From an uncultured SAR86 cluster bacterium (lineage in GTDB: Bacteria; Pseudomonadota; Gammaproteobacteria; Magnimaribacterales; D2472), in contig CACMVA010000001.1 of assembly GCA_902617045.1 (NCBI GenBank), forward strand, positions 123,519 to 187,518: a stretch of DNA of 64,000 nt, given 5' to 3'. Of this stretch, positions 55,393 through 63,067 are shown piece after piece. The notes beneath the pieces were generated by a model. The model was given only the letters and a program-made list of their open reading frames with translations, had not been told where the DNA came from and searched no databases. How positions within the stretch are numbered: position 1 is the stretch's first letter; the number at the start of each line of letters is the position of its first letter. A program made the position numbers and the translations under genes.

Positions 55393-56243
55393 TAAATAAA
55401 ATTTACTCTTTTGTAGAGATCGCAAGACTTGATAAGCCGATAGGTATATATCTTTTGCTTTGGCCATCTTTATTAGGGTATGTGTTAGCAGGAATAAATT
55501 CAGAGCTTGAGTTTAAAAACTTTTTAATCGTGGTCTTTGGCTCTATCTTAGTCCGATCTTGTGGATGTGTTATTAATGATATTAGTGACTATAAGATAGA
55601 TAAACTTGTAAAAAGAACTTTAAACAGGCCACTTGCATTAGGTTCAATTTCTTTAACTGAAGCTTGGTTATTTTTTCTAGCCTTAAGCATTATGTCATTA
55701 TTGCTTTTATTTGAAACAAATTCTCTTACTATAAAGATCTCTACATTTTTTGCTTTTTTAATAATTTTGTACCCTCTTACCAAAAGATTCTTTGTTGCAC
55801 CTCAGTTTATTCTTGGAATTACATTTGGATCTGGTTCAATTATTGCTTATTCACTAGAATCGAATATCTTCTCTATGTCACTAGCGATTTTATATTCTGG
55901 AATAATTGCATGGATAATAAGTTTTGATACCTATTACGCTATGGAAGATAAAAATGATGACGAACAGATAGGAGTAAATTCTACAGCAATTTTATGGGGC
56001 AATAATTCAATAATATATTCGAAAATACTTCATATATTCTTTTACATGTGTCTTTTAACTGTAGGATTGATTAATAGTTTTTCATACCTTTTTTTCTTGT
56101 TCTTTTTCATACTCATATATCTTTTTTTTCATCAATCAAAAATTATCAAAGAAGAGAAATATATTGAAGCATTTAAAATTAATAATTGGGTTGGTATTGT
56201 CGCTGTTGCTAGTTTTACATTTGAAATAATTTACTTGGGTTAG
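55389..56243 (+). CDS. ubiA: 4-hydroxybenzoate polyprenyltransferase UbiA
   Basis: Prenylates 4-hydroxybenzoate in the inner membrane. The 284 residues have about 8-9 membrane segments. The first Asp-rich motif is RSCGCVINDISDYKIDKLVKRT and the second is SFDTYYAMEDKNDDEQIG. It opens with EIARLDKPIGIYLLLWP. It overlaps ubiC by 4 bases, and the next gene starts at its stop. Confidence 0.96.
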   Translation: MINKIYSFVEIARLDKPIGIYLLLWPSLLGYVLAGINSELEFKNFLIVVFGSILVRSCGCVINDISDYKIDKLVKRTLNRPLALGSISLTEAWLFFLALSIMSLLLLFETNSLTIKISTFFAFLIILYPLTKRFFVAPQFILGITFGSGSIIAYSLESNIFSMSLAILYSGIIAWIISFDTYYAMEDKNDDEQIGVNSTAILWGNNSIIYSKILHIFFYMCLLTVGLINSFSYLFFLFFFILIYLFFHQSKIIKEEKYIEAFKINNWVGIVAVASFTFEIIYLG

Positions 56244-57380
56244 ATGAGTACTAATTTAAATTTTGTTGATAATTTTGATTCAATAGATGAAGCTCAGTTT
56301 AGTAAGTTAATACGAAAGAATGATGCTCCTTTTATCCAACATTCTTTTTTAAAGGCACTTGAAAATTCAGGGTGTGTTGGAAGAGACTTGGGCTGGACTC
56401 CCAAACATCTAGTGAAATCAAATGAAAATCTTTTAAGTGGTTTCATGCCAATGTATATAAAAAATAATAGTCATGGTGAGTTCGTTTTTGATCACTCATG
56501 GTCATATGCTTTAAATAGAGCGGGAAGAAATTATTATCCTAAATTGCTTACTGCTATACCTTTTACCCCATGTGAGACTAGAAAAATTATCACCGAATCA
56601 GATGCAAATGAATATGTTGAGAAAATAATTGAATTTATGGAAGAAAAAAATATTGAATCTTGGCATATCCTCTACCCGGATGCAGATTTAAAAGAATTAT
56701 TTCTTGAAAATAAACTTATAGAACGTTTTGGATATAAATTTATATGGAAAAATAAAGAATATGAGACATTTAATGACTACCTAAATATTTTTAAATCAAG
56801 ACAAAGAAAAAATATTAAGAACGAAAGAAAAAAAATATCTGACTTAAATATTTCTTTCCAAATAAAAGAAAGTGATTCTTTGACACTTGAAGACTGGGAG
56901 GAGTTTTTCAAATTTTATAGAAATACATATGAAGAAAGATTACAAAGACCCTATCTAAATATCGATTTCTTTAAAGAAATTCATAAATTCAAAAAAGCCC
57001 TTAAGCCCGTTATTTTTTTTGCAGTGCATAATGATAAAAAAATAGCTGGATCATTGTGTTTCATTGGCAATGACACCCTATATGGACGGCATTGGGGATC
57101 TTCCTTCAACATTGACTCACTTCATTTTGAAACCTGTTTTTATCAAGGTATAGAATTTTGTATTAATAAAAAAATAAAATACTTTGATCCGGGTGTTCAA
57201 GGTGAACATAAAATAAGAAGAGGATTTGAGCCGAAAAGGACTAGCTCATTCCACTACATAAAAGAAAATGATTTTAGAAATGCAATAATTGAATTTTGTG
57301 AGAAAGAAGAAGTTGAAATTAATAGATATCTCAAAGCATGTGAGAGATATACACCTTTTAATAAAGAATATAAAATTTAA
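56244..57380 (+). CDS. FemAB/GNAT-like acyltransferase (peptidoglycan biosynthesis-like family)
   Basis: Protein of 378 residues with two GNAT-type lobes. It has FIQHSFLKALENSGCVGRDLGWTPKHL, a FKSRQRKNIKNERKKI segment, FFAVHNDKKIAGSLCFIGNDTLYGRHWG, and KYFDPGVQGEHKIRRGFEPKR. This matches the broad proteobacterial family often labelled peptidoglycan biosynthesis protein; the actual substrate is not known. It follows ubiA without a gap. Confidence 0.85.
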   Translation: MSTNLNFVDNFDSIDEAQFSKLIRKNDAPFIQHSFLKALENSGCVGRDLGWTPKHLVKSNENLLSGFMPMYIKNNSHGEFVFDHSWSYALNRAGRNYYPKLLTAIPFTPCETRKIITESDANEYVEKIIEFMEEKNIESWHILYPDADLKELFLENKLIERFGYKFIWKNKEYETFNDYLNIFKSRQRKNIKNERKKISDLNISFQIKESDSLTLEDWEEFFKFYRNTYEERLQRPYLNIDFFKEIHKFKKALKPVIFFAVHNDKKIAGSLCFIGNDTLYGRHWGSSFNIDSLHFETCFYQGIEFCINKKIKYFDPGVQGEHKIRRGFEPKRTSSFHYIKENDFRNAIIEFCEKEEVEINRYLKACERYTPFNKEYKI

Positions 57381-57382
57381 GA

Positions 57383-57805
57383 ATGATTAAATCTCTACCA
57401 AAAACAAGTCATCAGTTGGCTGTATGTGAAGCTAACTTTTTAAGGTTAAAGAAAATCCTAAATAATTTTTCTTTAAATAAATATTTGTTTGAAACGATTA
57501 ATCCTGACTCTTCATCTAATCCAATATCCTTTAGCGTAATTCATAGAACAAAACATACATTAATAATTGAAGCTAAACAGAAAATTAAATTAAAAAAGAT
57601 GGAAAGTCTCATTATCAGAATACAAATTTCTTTAGATGCTAAATTAGCTGAAGTTATATCTTTTCAGGGAGAGAGAGCAGTTCCATATTTTATGAAAGTT
57701 CTTAAAATGCAATCACGTGACGAAAAAATACAACAAAATAGATTCTTAACTGAATGGCTGGAGAACATTTTTGCAAATGGAATAAATCCTCAATTTAAAA
57801 TTTAA
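57383..57805 (+). CDS. yqiB: DUF1249 (YqiB-like) protein
   Basis: Cytoplasmic protein of 140 residues starting with LPKTSHQLAVCEANFLRLKKIL and ending LTEWLENIF, the pattern of DUF1249/YqiB. Its function is unknown. It lies before yqiA, as in the E. coli yqiB-cpdA-yqiA group, although cpdA is missing here. Confidence 0.88.
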   Translation: MIKSLPKTSHQLAVCEANFLRLKKILNNFSLNKYLFETINPDSSSNPISFSVIHRTKHTLIIEAKQKIKLKKMESLIIRIQISLDAKLAEVISFQGERAVPYFMKVLKMQSRDEKIQQNRFLTEWLENIFANGINPQFKI

Positions 57806-58377
57806 TGGTAAAAACAATTTTATATTTTCATGGATTTGCCTCTTCTTCAGATTCAGATAAAGCAAAAATTATTAAGAGTTACATATCAAAAATTTCTAAA
57901 AAATTAAAAATATTTACTCCAAATCTTAGCAATAATTTTAAAGAAGCAAATAATCAGATAACTAAGCTCATTGACGAGAATGAAAAAGATTTTGTATTCA
58001 TGGGAAGTTCTTTGGGTGGATACTATGCAAATTTTTTTGGAAGCATTAATAAATCAAAAGTGATCTTAATTAATCCAGCTATTCCTCCATTAAAAGGTTT
58101 TGAGGAATACCTTGGTGAAAATGAAAATTATTCGACTGGAGAAAAATTTATTGTTACCAAAGATGATATAAAATTTTTAAGATCTCTAGTAACTAAAAAA
58201 TTTAATAATCAAAAAAATACTTTAGTCTTTCTGGAATCAGGCGATGAAGTTCTTAATTATGTTGAGGCTGCTAAATACTTTTTAGGCTCAAATATAGACA
58301 TAACATATGGTGGAAGCCATTCATACGAATCCATTACAAATAAACTAGAAAAAATTGTCAGATTTATAGAGATTTAA
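57805..58377 (+). CDS. yqiA: YqiA-like alpha/beta hydrolase (esterase)
   Basis: Small alpha/beta hydrolase of 190 residues. It shows ILYFHGFASSSDSDKA, the nucleophile elbow MGSSLGGYYA, INPAIPP, the acid residue in LESGDEVLNY and the final histidine in GGSHSYE. It belongs to the UPF0227 esterase family. It overlaps yqiB by one base. Confidence 0.9.
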   Translation: MVKTILYFHGFASSSDSDKAKIIKSYISKISKKLKIFTPNLSNNFKEANNQITKLIDENEKDFVFMGSSLGGYYANFFGSINKSKVILINPAIPPLKGFEEYLGENENYSTGEKFIVTKDDIKFLRSLVTKKFNNQKNTLVFLESGDEVLNYVEAAKYFLGSNIDITYGGSHSYESITNKLEKIVRFIEI

Positions 58378-58410
58378 TTAATTGAACTGAAATTGAACAA
58401 AAAACTTCCT

Positions 58411-58475
58411 TTTGCACAGAATTAATGCATAATAATATCTATATTAGTGCAAATATATCAATTTAATGTACTAAT
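58411..58475 (+). promoter_or_regulatory. glnA upstream region with NtrC-like half-sites
   Basis: TTTGCAC (58411-58417) and GTGCAAA (58447-58453) form a 7-bp inverted repeat. TAGTGCA (58445-58451) and TGTACTA (58467-58473) resemble half-sites of the NtrC consensus TGCACYA/TRGTGCA. I found no -24/-12 (GG-N10-GC) sigma-54 element in the 144-base gap, so the promoter type is open. Confidence 0.35.
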
Positions 58476-58510
58476 AGTATATTTAATCAAAATTAAAATT
58501 TTACATTTGT

Positions 58511-58515
58511 AGGAG
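58511..58515 (+). promoter_or_regulatory. Shine-Dalgarno of glutamine synthetase
   Basis: AGGAG 6 bases before the ATG at 58522. It is one of the few clear ribosome binding sites in this window. Confidence 0.65.
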
Positions 58516-58521
58516 AAATAA

Positions 58522-59493
58522 ATGAAAACATACGAATATATTTGGCTTGATGGTTATCAACCTGAGCCATCGATGAGAAGTAAAGTTAAAGCGACTAGGG
58601 ATGAAACACCACCTGAATGGTCATTTGATGGATCTTCAACTCAACAAGCAGAGGGAGGAAGTTCAGACTGTCTACTATTACCAGTTCAAACATATGAAAA
58701 TCCAAATGGGCATGATCTTGTTATGACACAAGTTCAAGCAGCTGATCACACTACTCATCCATCAAATTTTAGAGCAGCTGCAGCTGAAGTTGTCACAGAT
58801 GAATGGTGGTTTGGATTTGAACAGGAATACTTTTTTACTGATCCTGAAACTGGTGAACCATTGGGATGGGAAAATGGAGAGCCTGGTCCTCAAGGTCCAT
58901 ACTATTGTGCGGTTGGAGCTGGAAATGTTTCTGGAAGAGAGGTTTCTGATGCTCACCTAATGGCTTGCTTAGATCTAGGAATAGAATTAACCGGAACTAA
59001 TGCTGAAGTTGCGATAGGTCAATGGGAATATCAATGTTTTGGTAAAGGTATCAAAGCTGCCGATGATCTTTGGGTAAGCCGATACATGTTGTATAAGATT
59101 GCTGAAGAATTTGGTGTTGGTGTAAACATCCACCCAAAGCCAAAAACTGGTGATTGGAATGGATCAGGTATGCATACAAACTTCTCAAATGAAGCAATGA
59201 GAACAGGTGGAAGTGAAGAACTCTACTCATCAGTCTGCGACAAGCTTGGTGAGGTTCATGAAGAGGGGATTGCCTCTTATGGTTCTGATAATGATATGAG
59301 ACTTACTGGATTACATGAAACTCAAAGCATTGAAAAATTTTCATATGGTGTGAGTGACAGAGGTGCCAGTATAAGGATACCTGTTGCCACGGTTGAGAAT
59401 GGCTGGAACGGATATCTTGAAGATAGAAGACCTGCTTCAAATGCTGATCCATATAAAATCCTATCTCACATAGTGGGAACTCTCACAAAATAA
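58522..59493 (+). CDS. glutamine synthetase, type II (eukaryote/GlnII-like)
   Basis: ATP-dependent amidation of glutamate. The 323 residues follow the GSII plan, not the 470-residue GSI plan: EYIWLDGYQPEP near the start, EWSFDGSSTQQAEGGSSDCLL, WWFGFEQEYFF, GPQGPYYCAVGAG, GQWEYQCFG, GDWNGSGMHTNFS, LTGLHETQSIEKF, RGASIRIP and EDRRPASNADPY. The adenylylation loop of GSI is absent, so GlnE-type control is not expected. It stands where GSI glnA normally precedes ntrB-ntrC. A terminator follows. Confidence 0.95.
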   Translation: MKTYEYIWLDGYQPEPSMRSKVKATRDETPPEWSFDGSSTQQAEGGSSDCLLLPVQTYENPNGHDLVMTQVQAADHTTHPSNFRAAAAEVVTDEWWFGFEQEYFFTDPETGEPLGWENGEPGPQGPYYCAVGAGNVSGREVSDAHLMACLDLGIELTGTNAEVAIGQWEYQCFGKGIKAADDLWVSRYMLYKIAEEFGVGVNIHPKPKTGDWNGSGMHTNFSNEAMRTGGSEELYSSVCDKLGEVHEEGIASYGSDNDMRLTGLHETQSIEKFSYGVSDRGASIRIPVATVENGWNGYLEDRRPASNADPYKILSHIVGTLTK

Positions 59494-59505
59494 TTTTGAT
59501 TATCC

Positions 59506-59542
59506 ATTTCTGCTCTATTTTTTAAATAGAGCAGAAATTTTT
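59506..59542 (+). terminator. intrinsic terminator/attenuator between glutamine synthetase and ntrB
   Basis: A perfect 15-bp stem (59506-59520 with 59524-59538) has a 3-nt loop and is followed by TTTTT (59538-59542). It ends 4 bases before the ntrB ATG, so it also covers the ntrB ribosome binding region. E. coli has a terminator at the same place (glnA-glnL), which lowers NtrBC relative to GlnA. Confidence 0.9.
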
Positions 59543-59545
59543 GAA

Positions 59546-60628
59546 ATGAAAATGAATACTGAAAAGCTATCTTTCTTAAATCAACTTGAGACTGAAATTA
59601 TTATTTTAGATAGGGATCTGTCTATTGTTTGGTTAAATGACGCTGCTCTTAACAAAGGCTGGATTTTAAACTCAAAAAAAGAAAAAAATACAATAAAAGA
59701 CCAGTTCTCAGAAGAAACTAATGGAGCATTGATAAATCTCTTAAAAAAAACAATTGAGAAAAATGGTGCTAAAACTAAAAGAGACTTTGAAGTAATAACT
59801 GCTGCAGATACTAAAAGAACAATTGATTTAACTGTATCTTGGAATAATGAAAATGAGTGTTTGATTCTTGAAATATTATGCGTTGATAATCTTAATAAAA
59901 TAATTGACTCAACAAAAACATTTTCTACACAAAAAATTGCTGCAAATTTAGCAAGAACTCTGGCTCATGAAGTAAAAAATCCATTATCAGGCATAAGAGG
60001 AAGTGCTCAAATATTAAGCAAAAAATTAAAAGATGATTACTCAGAAAAATTCTTAAAAATAATTATTAATGAAACTGATAGATTGAATTCCATTGTTACA
60101 AAGATATTAACTCCTCCCTCAAAACCAAATCTTAGCTTGTTTAACATTCATTCTGCCTTAGAAAAAGTTTATGCTCTTGCAGAGGCGGATAAGGAAAATA
60201 AAATCAATCTTATTAGAGATTATGATCCTAGCATTCCTGAGATTAATGGAGATGAAAACTTATTTGTTCAAGCTATTTTAAATATAGTTAAAAATGCTCA
60301 ACAGGCAATAGAAAATACTGAAGATCCTAATATCACCATTAAGTCTAGAATTGAATATGGAAAGCCGATTAATGGTGTAGTGCATCAAACAGTTTGTTCT
60401 ATTGAAATTATTGATAATGGTCCTGGAATTCCTCAAGAACTCCATGATCAAGTTTTCTTTCCAATGGTTTCTGTAAAAGAAAATGGATCGGGTTTAGGTT
60501 TAACGATAGCGCAAGATATTATAAGAATTCATGGTGGTGGCATCATTTTTAAATCAAATCCTGGAGAAACAATTTTTGCAATACAAATCCCAATTAAAAT
60601 TGAAGATAAGGAGGCAAAAATTGCATAA
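59546..60628 (+). CDS. glnL: nitrogen sensor kinase NtrB (GlnL)
   Basis: Two-component kinase/phosphatase that controls NtrC in response to PII. It has 360 residues, with an N-terminal PAS domain (about 10-115), an HisKA domain with the phosphorylated H141 in LARTLAHEVKNPLSGIRG, and the ATPase domain (NIVKNAQQAIEN, IIDNGPGIP, GSGLGLTIAQDII). There is no membrane segment, as expected for NtrB. Its end overlaps ntrC by 8 bases. Confidence 0.96.
   Translation: MKMNTEKLSFLNQLETEIIILDRDLSIVWLNDAALNKGWILNSKKEKNTIKDQFSEETNGALINLLKKTIEKNGAKTKRDFEVITAADTKRTIDLTVSWNNENECLILEILCVDNLNKIIDSTKTFSTQKIAANLARTLAHEVKNPLSGIRGSAQILSKKLKDDYSEKFLKIIINETDRLNSIVTKILTPPSKPNLSLFNIHSALEKVYALAEADKENKINLIRDYDPSIPEINGDENLFVQAILNIVKNAQQAIENTEDPNITIKSRIEYGKPINGVVHQTVCSIEIIDNGPGIPQELHDQVFFPMVSVKENGSGLGLTIAQDIIRIHGGGIIFKSNPGETIFAIQIPIKIEDKEAKIA
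60608..60614 (+). promoter_or_regulatory. Shine-Dalgarno fixing the TTG start of ntrC
   Basis: AAGGAGG, an almost full anti-SD match inside the end of ntrB, 6 bases before TTG at 60621. It decides the ntrC start against longer open frames. Confidence 0.85.
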
Positions 60629-61997
60629 TATTTGGATCGCTGATGATGATGAAGCCATCAGATTAGTTCTTGAAGAGAGTCTTTCTTCTGCTGGCTTTAA
60701 AACAAAAAGCTTTTCAAGTGGTGATGATTTAGTTTCTGAGCTTGAGAACTCTGAACCTGATTTAATAATAACTGATGTCCAGATGCCTGGAATGCTTGGC
60801 TACGACCTCTTAAAACATATAACTAATAATTACGAAGACCTTCCAGTAATTGTTATGACTGCATTCGCTGATATGCAAGCTGCGGTTGAATCATTTGGCG
60901 GAGGAGCTTTTGAATATATGCCTAAACCTTTTGATCTTGAAGATGCAATAAAAATAGTTGAGAGAGCTCTTGAAGAAAAGCCAAAAACTAAGGGGTTAAA
61001 ACAAGATACCAAACTAGACATTATCGGTGAATCTCAAGCCATGCAAAATGTTTTTAGAGCTATAGGAAAACTTTCTAATACAATCGCAACAGTTTTAATA
61101 CAAGGTGAATCTGGTACCGGCAAAGAATTAATTGCTAAGTCACTTCACAAAAATAGTCCAAGGCATGATATGCCATTTATTGCTCTTAACATGGCAGATA
61201 TACCAAAAGAACTTGTCGAGTCAGAGCTTTTTGGACATGAAAAAGGTTCATTTACTGGAGCAGTTGATAAAAGAATTGGAAGATTTGAACAAGCAAATGG
61301 AGGAACACTTTTTCTTGATGAAATTGGAGATATGCCTCTTGACTCACAAACAAGACTGTTGAGAGTTTTATCTAATAAAGAATTCTATAGAGTTGGAGGC
61401 GATAAGCCTATTAAGGTAGATGTGAGAATTATTGCAGCAACCCACCAAAATCTAAATAATTTAGTCTCTCAAAAAAATTTTAGAGAAGACCTTTTTTATA
61501 GGCTTAACGTCATAAAAATAGAAGTACCTCCTCTAAGAGATAGAAAAGATGATATCAGTGATCTCTCAAAGTATTTTTTGAAAAATTATGCTGATTCTCT
61601 TGATGAAGACCTAAGAGTAATTTCTGATGAAGCAATGAATTTAATGAATAAATACGATTGGCCAGGAAACGTTAGACAATTAGAAAATGTTTGTTATTGG
61701 TTAACGTTGATGTCACCTTCACAAAGTGTTAAATCTCAAGATCTGCCCACTGAAATAAAAGAGTTCGAAATTACTGATATTCCAACATCTTCATGGGAGG
61801 ACGGAATGCAGAATTGGCTAAAGAACGTATCAATGAATATTGACTCAGGTTTGTCTGAAATAGCAATCACTAAAATTGAGAAAATGTTAATAAAGACTGC
61901 TTTAGAAAGATCAAATGGTAAAAAGAATGATGCAGCTCAAATTCTTGGATGGGGAAGAAATACACTTTCAAAGAAAATGAAGGAACATGGTATTTAG
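60621..61997 (+). CDS. glnG: nitrogen regulator NtrC (GlnG)
   Basis: Sigma-54-dependent activator of nitrogen genes. Starting at TTG 60621 it has 458 residues: a receiver domain (ADDDEAIRL, phosphorylated D52 in [10 protein letters not shown]), an AAA+ domain (Walker A GESGTGKE at 162-169, Walker [28 protein letters not shown]) and a Fis-type helix-turn-helix ([20 protein letters not shown]). The sigma-54 contact loop reads GSFTGA (209-214) rather than GAFTGA. Its presence implies an rpoN gene elsewhere. The longer frame from 60531 is read inside ntrB and is rejected. Confidence 0.96.
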   Translation: MHNIWIADDDEAIRLVLEESLSSAGFKTKSFSSGDDLVSELENSEPDLIITDVQMPGMLGYDLLKHITNNYEDLPVIVMTAFADMQAAVESFGGGAFEYMPKPFDLEDAIKIVERALEEKPKTKGLKQDTKLDIIGESQAMQNVFRAIGKLSNTIATVLIQGESGTGKELIAKSLHKNSPRHDMPFIALNMADIPKELVESELFGHEKGSFTGAVDKRIGRFEQANGGTLFLDEIGDMPLDSQTRLLRVLSNKEFYRVGGDKPIKVDVRIIAATHQNLNNLVSQKNFREDLFYRLNVIKIEVPPLRDRKDDISDLSKYFLKNYADSLDEDLRVISDEAMNLMNKYDWPGNVRQLENVCYWLTLMSPSQSVKSQDLPTEIKEFEITDIPTSSWEDGMQNWLKNVSMNIDSGLSEIAITKIEKMLIKTALERSNGKKNDAAQILGWGRNTLSKKMKEHGI

Positions 61998-62398
61998 ACC
62001 AATGGAAGATTATTCATTTTCCATTCATTAATACCCCCTCTTAATATAAAAATATCTTTTAGTCCCTCTTTCTTTAAAGTTTCTCCTGCATTGGAGGACG
62101 AACTGCCCATCTCACATACAAGCACTACAGATTTTGTAGAGTTAATAATTTCATTTGATCTTCTTGAAATATCATTTACAGGAATATTAATTGAAGCTGT
62201 TATATGACCGGAATTAAAAGCTTCAGAACTCCTGAGATCAACAATTAAAGCTTGGTCTTGGTTTGAAAGACTAATTAATGATTGGCAAGATATTTTTGTT
62301 CCGCCTTTTTTAGAATTTGATATAAAAAATAGTATAAGAATAATTACAAGAGGTGCTGAAAAATAAAAGTGTTCTATTAAAAAATTAATTAGTTCCAT
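61994..62398 (-). CDS. rhodanese-like membrane-anchored protein (YibN type)
   Basis: Protein of 134 residues with one N-terminal membrane helix (FSAPLVIILILFFIS) and a cytoplasmic rhodanese domain (ALIVDLRSSEAFNSGHITASINIP). The active-site loop is VCEMGSSSS, with the catalytic Cys, and the end is [20 protein letters not shown]. coli yibN, also a membrane rhodanese, likewise lies next to a phosphoglycerate mutase gene. Its end overlaps the ntrC end by 4 bases. Confidence 0.88.
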   Translation of the reverse strand: MELINFLIEHFYFSAPLVIILILFFISNSKKGGTKISCQSLISLSNQDQALIVDLRSSEAFNSGHITASINIPVNDISRRSNEIINSTKSVVLVCEMGSSSSNAGETLKKEGLKDIFILRGGINEWKMNNLPLV

Positions 62399-62443
62399 AT
62401 GTATATTATCTATTAAAATGGGAGATATTAATAAAAAATATAA

Positions 62444-63067
62444 ATGAAAAATACAAGTTTAATTTTAGTTAGGCACGGTCAGAGCGAATGGAATGAAAAA
62501 AATCTTTTTACTGGTTGGGAAAATCCAGGACTGACAAAAAAAGGAACTGATGAAGCAAAATATGCTGGCTTATTAATAAACGATCTCGATATCGAATTTG
62601 ATCACTTATTTACATCAGTTTTAGATAGAGCCAAACTCACCGGAGCAATCATTCTAGAGAATATCAATCAAAAAGATCTAGATTCTATTGAAAACAAAGC
62701 TCTCAATGAAAGATTCTACGGTGACCTTCAAGGTCTTAATAAAGACGAATGTAGGCAAAAATGGGGTGCTGAACAGGTACAAATTTGGAGAAGATCTTAT
62801 GATGTTGGTCCGCCTGGGGGAGAATCACTCAAAGAAACTGGAGAGAGAGTTTTACCATATTATTTAAATGAGATTTACCCATTAATACTTCAAGGCAAAA
62901 ATATTTTGGTTGCTGCACATGGAAATTCTCTTAGATCATTAATAATGCATTTGGACAAATTATCTTCTGATGAAATTGTTAAATTAGAAATACCAACTGG
63001 GGCCCCTATTCAATATATCTTTGATGATCAGGGTAAAGTATTAATTAAAAAGAATTTAATTGAATAA
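62444..63067 (+). CDS. gpmA: 2,3-bisphosphoglycerate-dependent phosphoglycerate mutase
   Basis: Glycolytic mutase of 207 residues. It has the catalytic LVRHGQSEWNEKNLFTGWEN, ALNERFYGDLQGLNKDE, RRSYDVGPPGGESL and VAAHGNSLRSLIMHL. It is of the short form, without the C-terminal tail of the 250-residue E. coli enzyme. It is divergent from the rhodanese gene and overlaps the mutY start. Confidence 0.95.
   Translation: MKNTSLILVRHGQSEWNEKNLFTGWENPGLTKKGTDEAKYAGLLINDLDIEFDHLFTSVLDRAKLTGAIILENINQKDLDSIENKALNERFYGDLQGLNKDECRQKWGAEQVQIWRRSYDVGPPGGESLKETGERVLPYYLNEIYPLILQGKNILVAAHGNSLRSLIMHLDKLSSDEIVKLEIPTGAPIQYIFDDQGKVLIKKNLIE

Noticed and set aside
58411-58438. Sigma-54 promoter TTGCAC...ATGCA before glutamine synthetase
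   Set aside because: The spacing between the two GC elements is 2 bases too long and the -24 GG is missing.
60531-60620. N-terminal extension of ntrC into ntrB
   Set aside because: A strong AAGGAGG places the start at TTG 60621, which gives the usual receiver-domain N-terminus.
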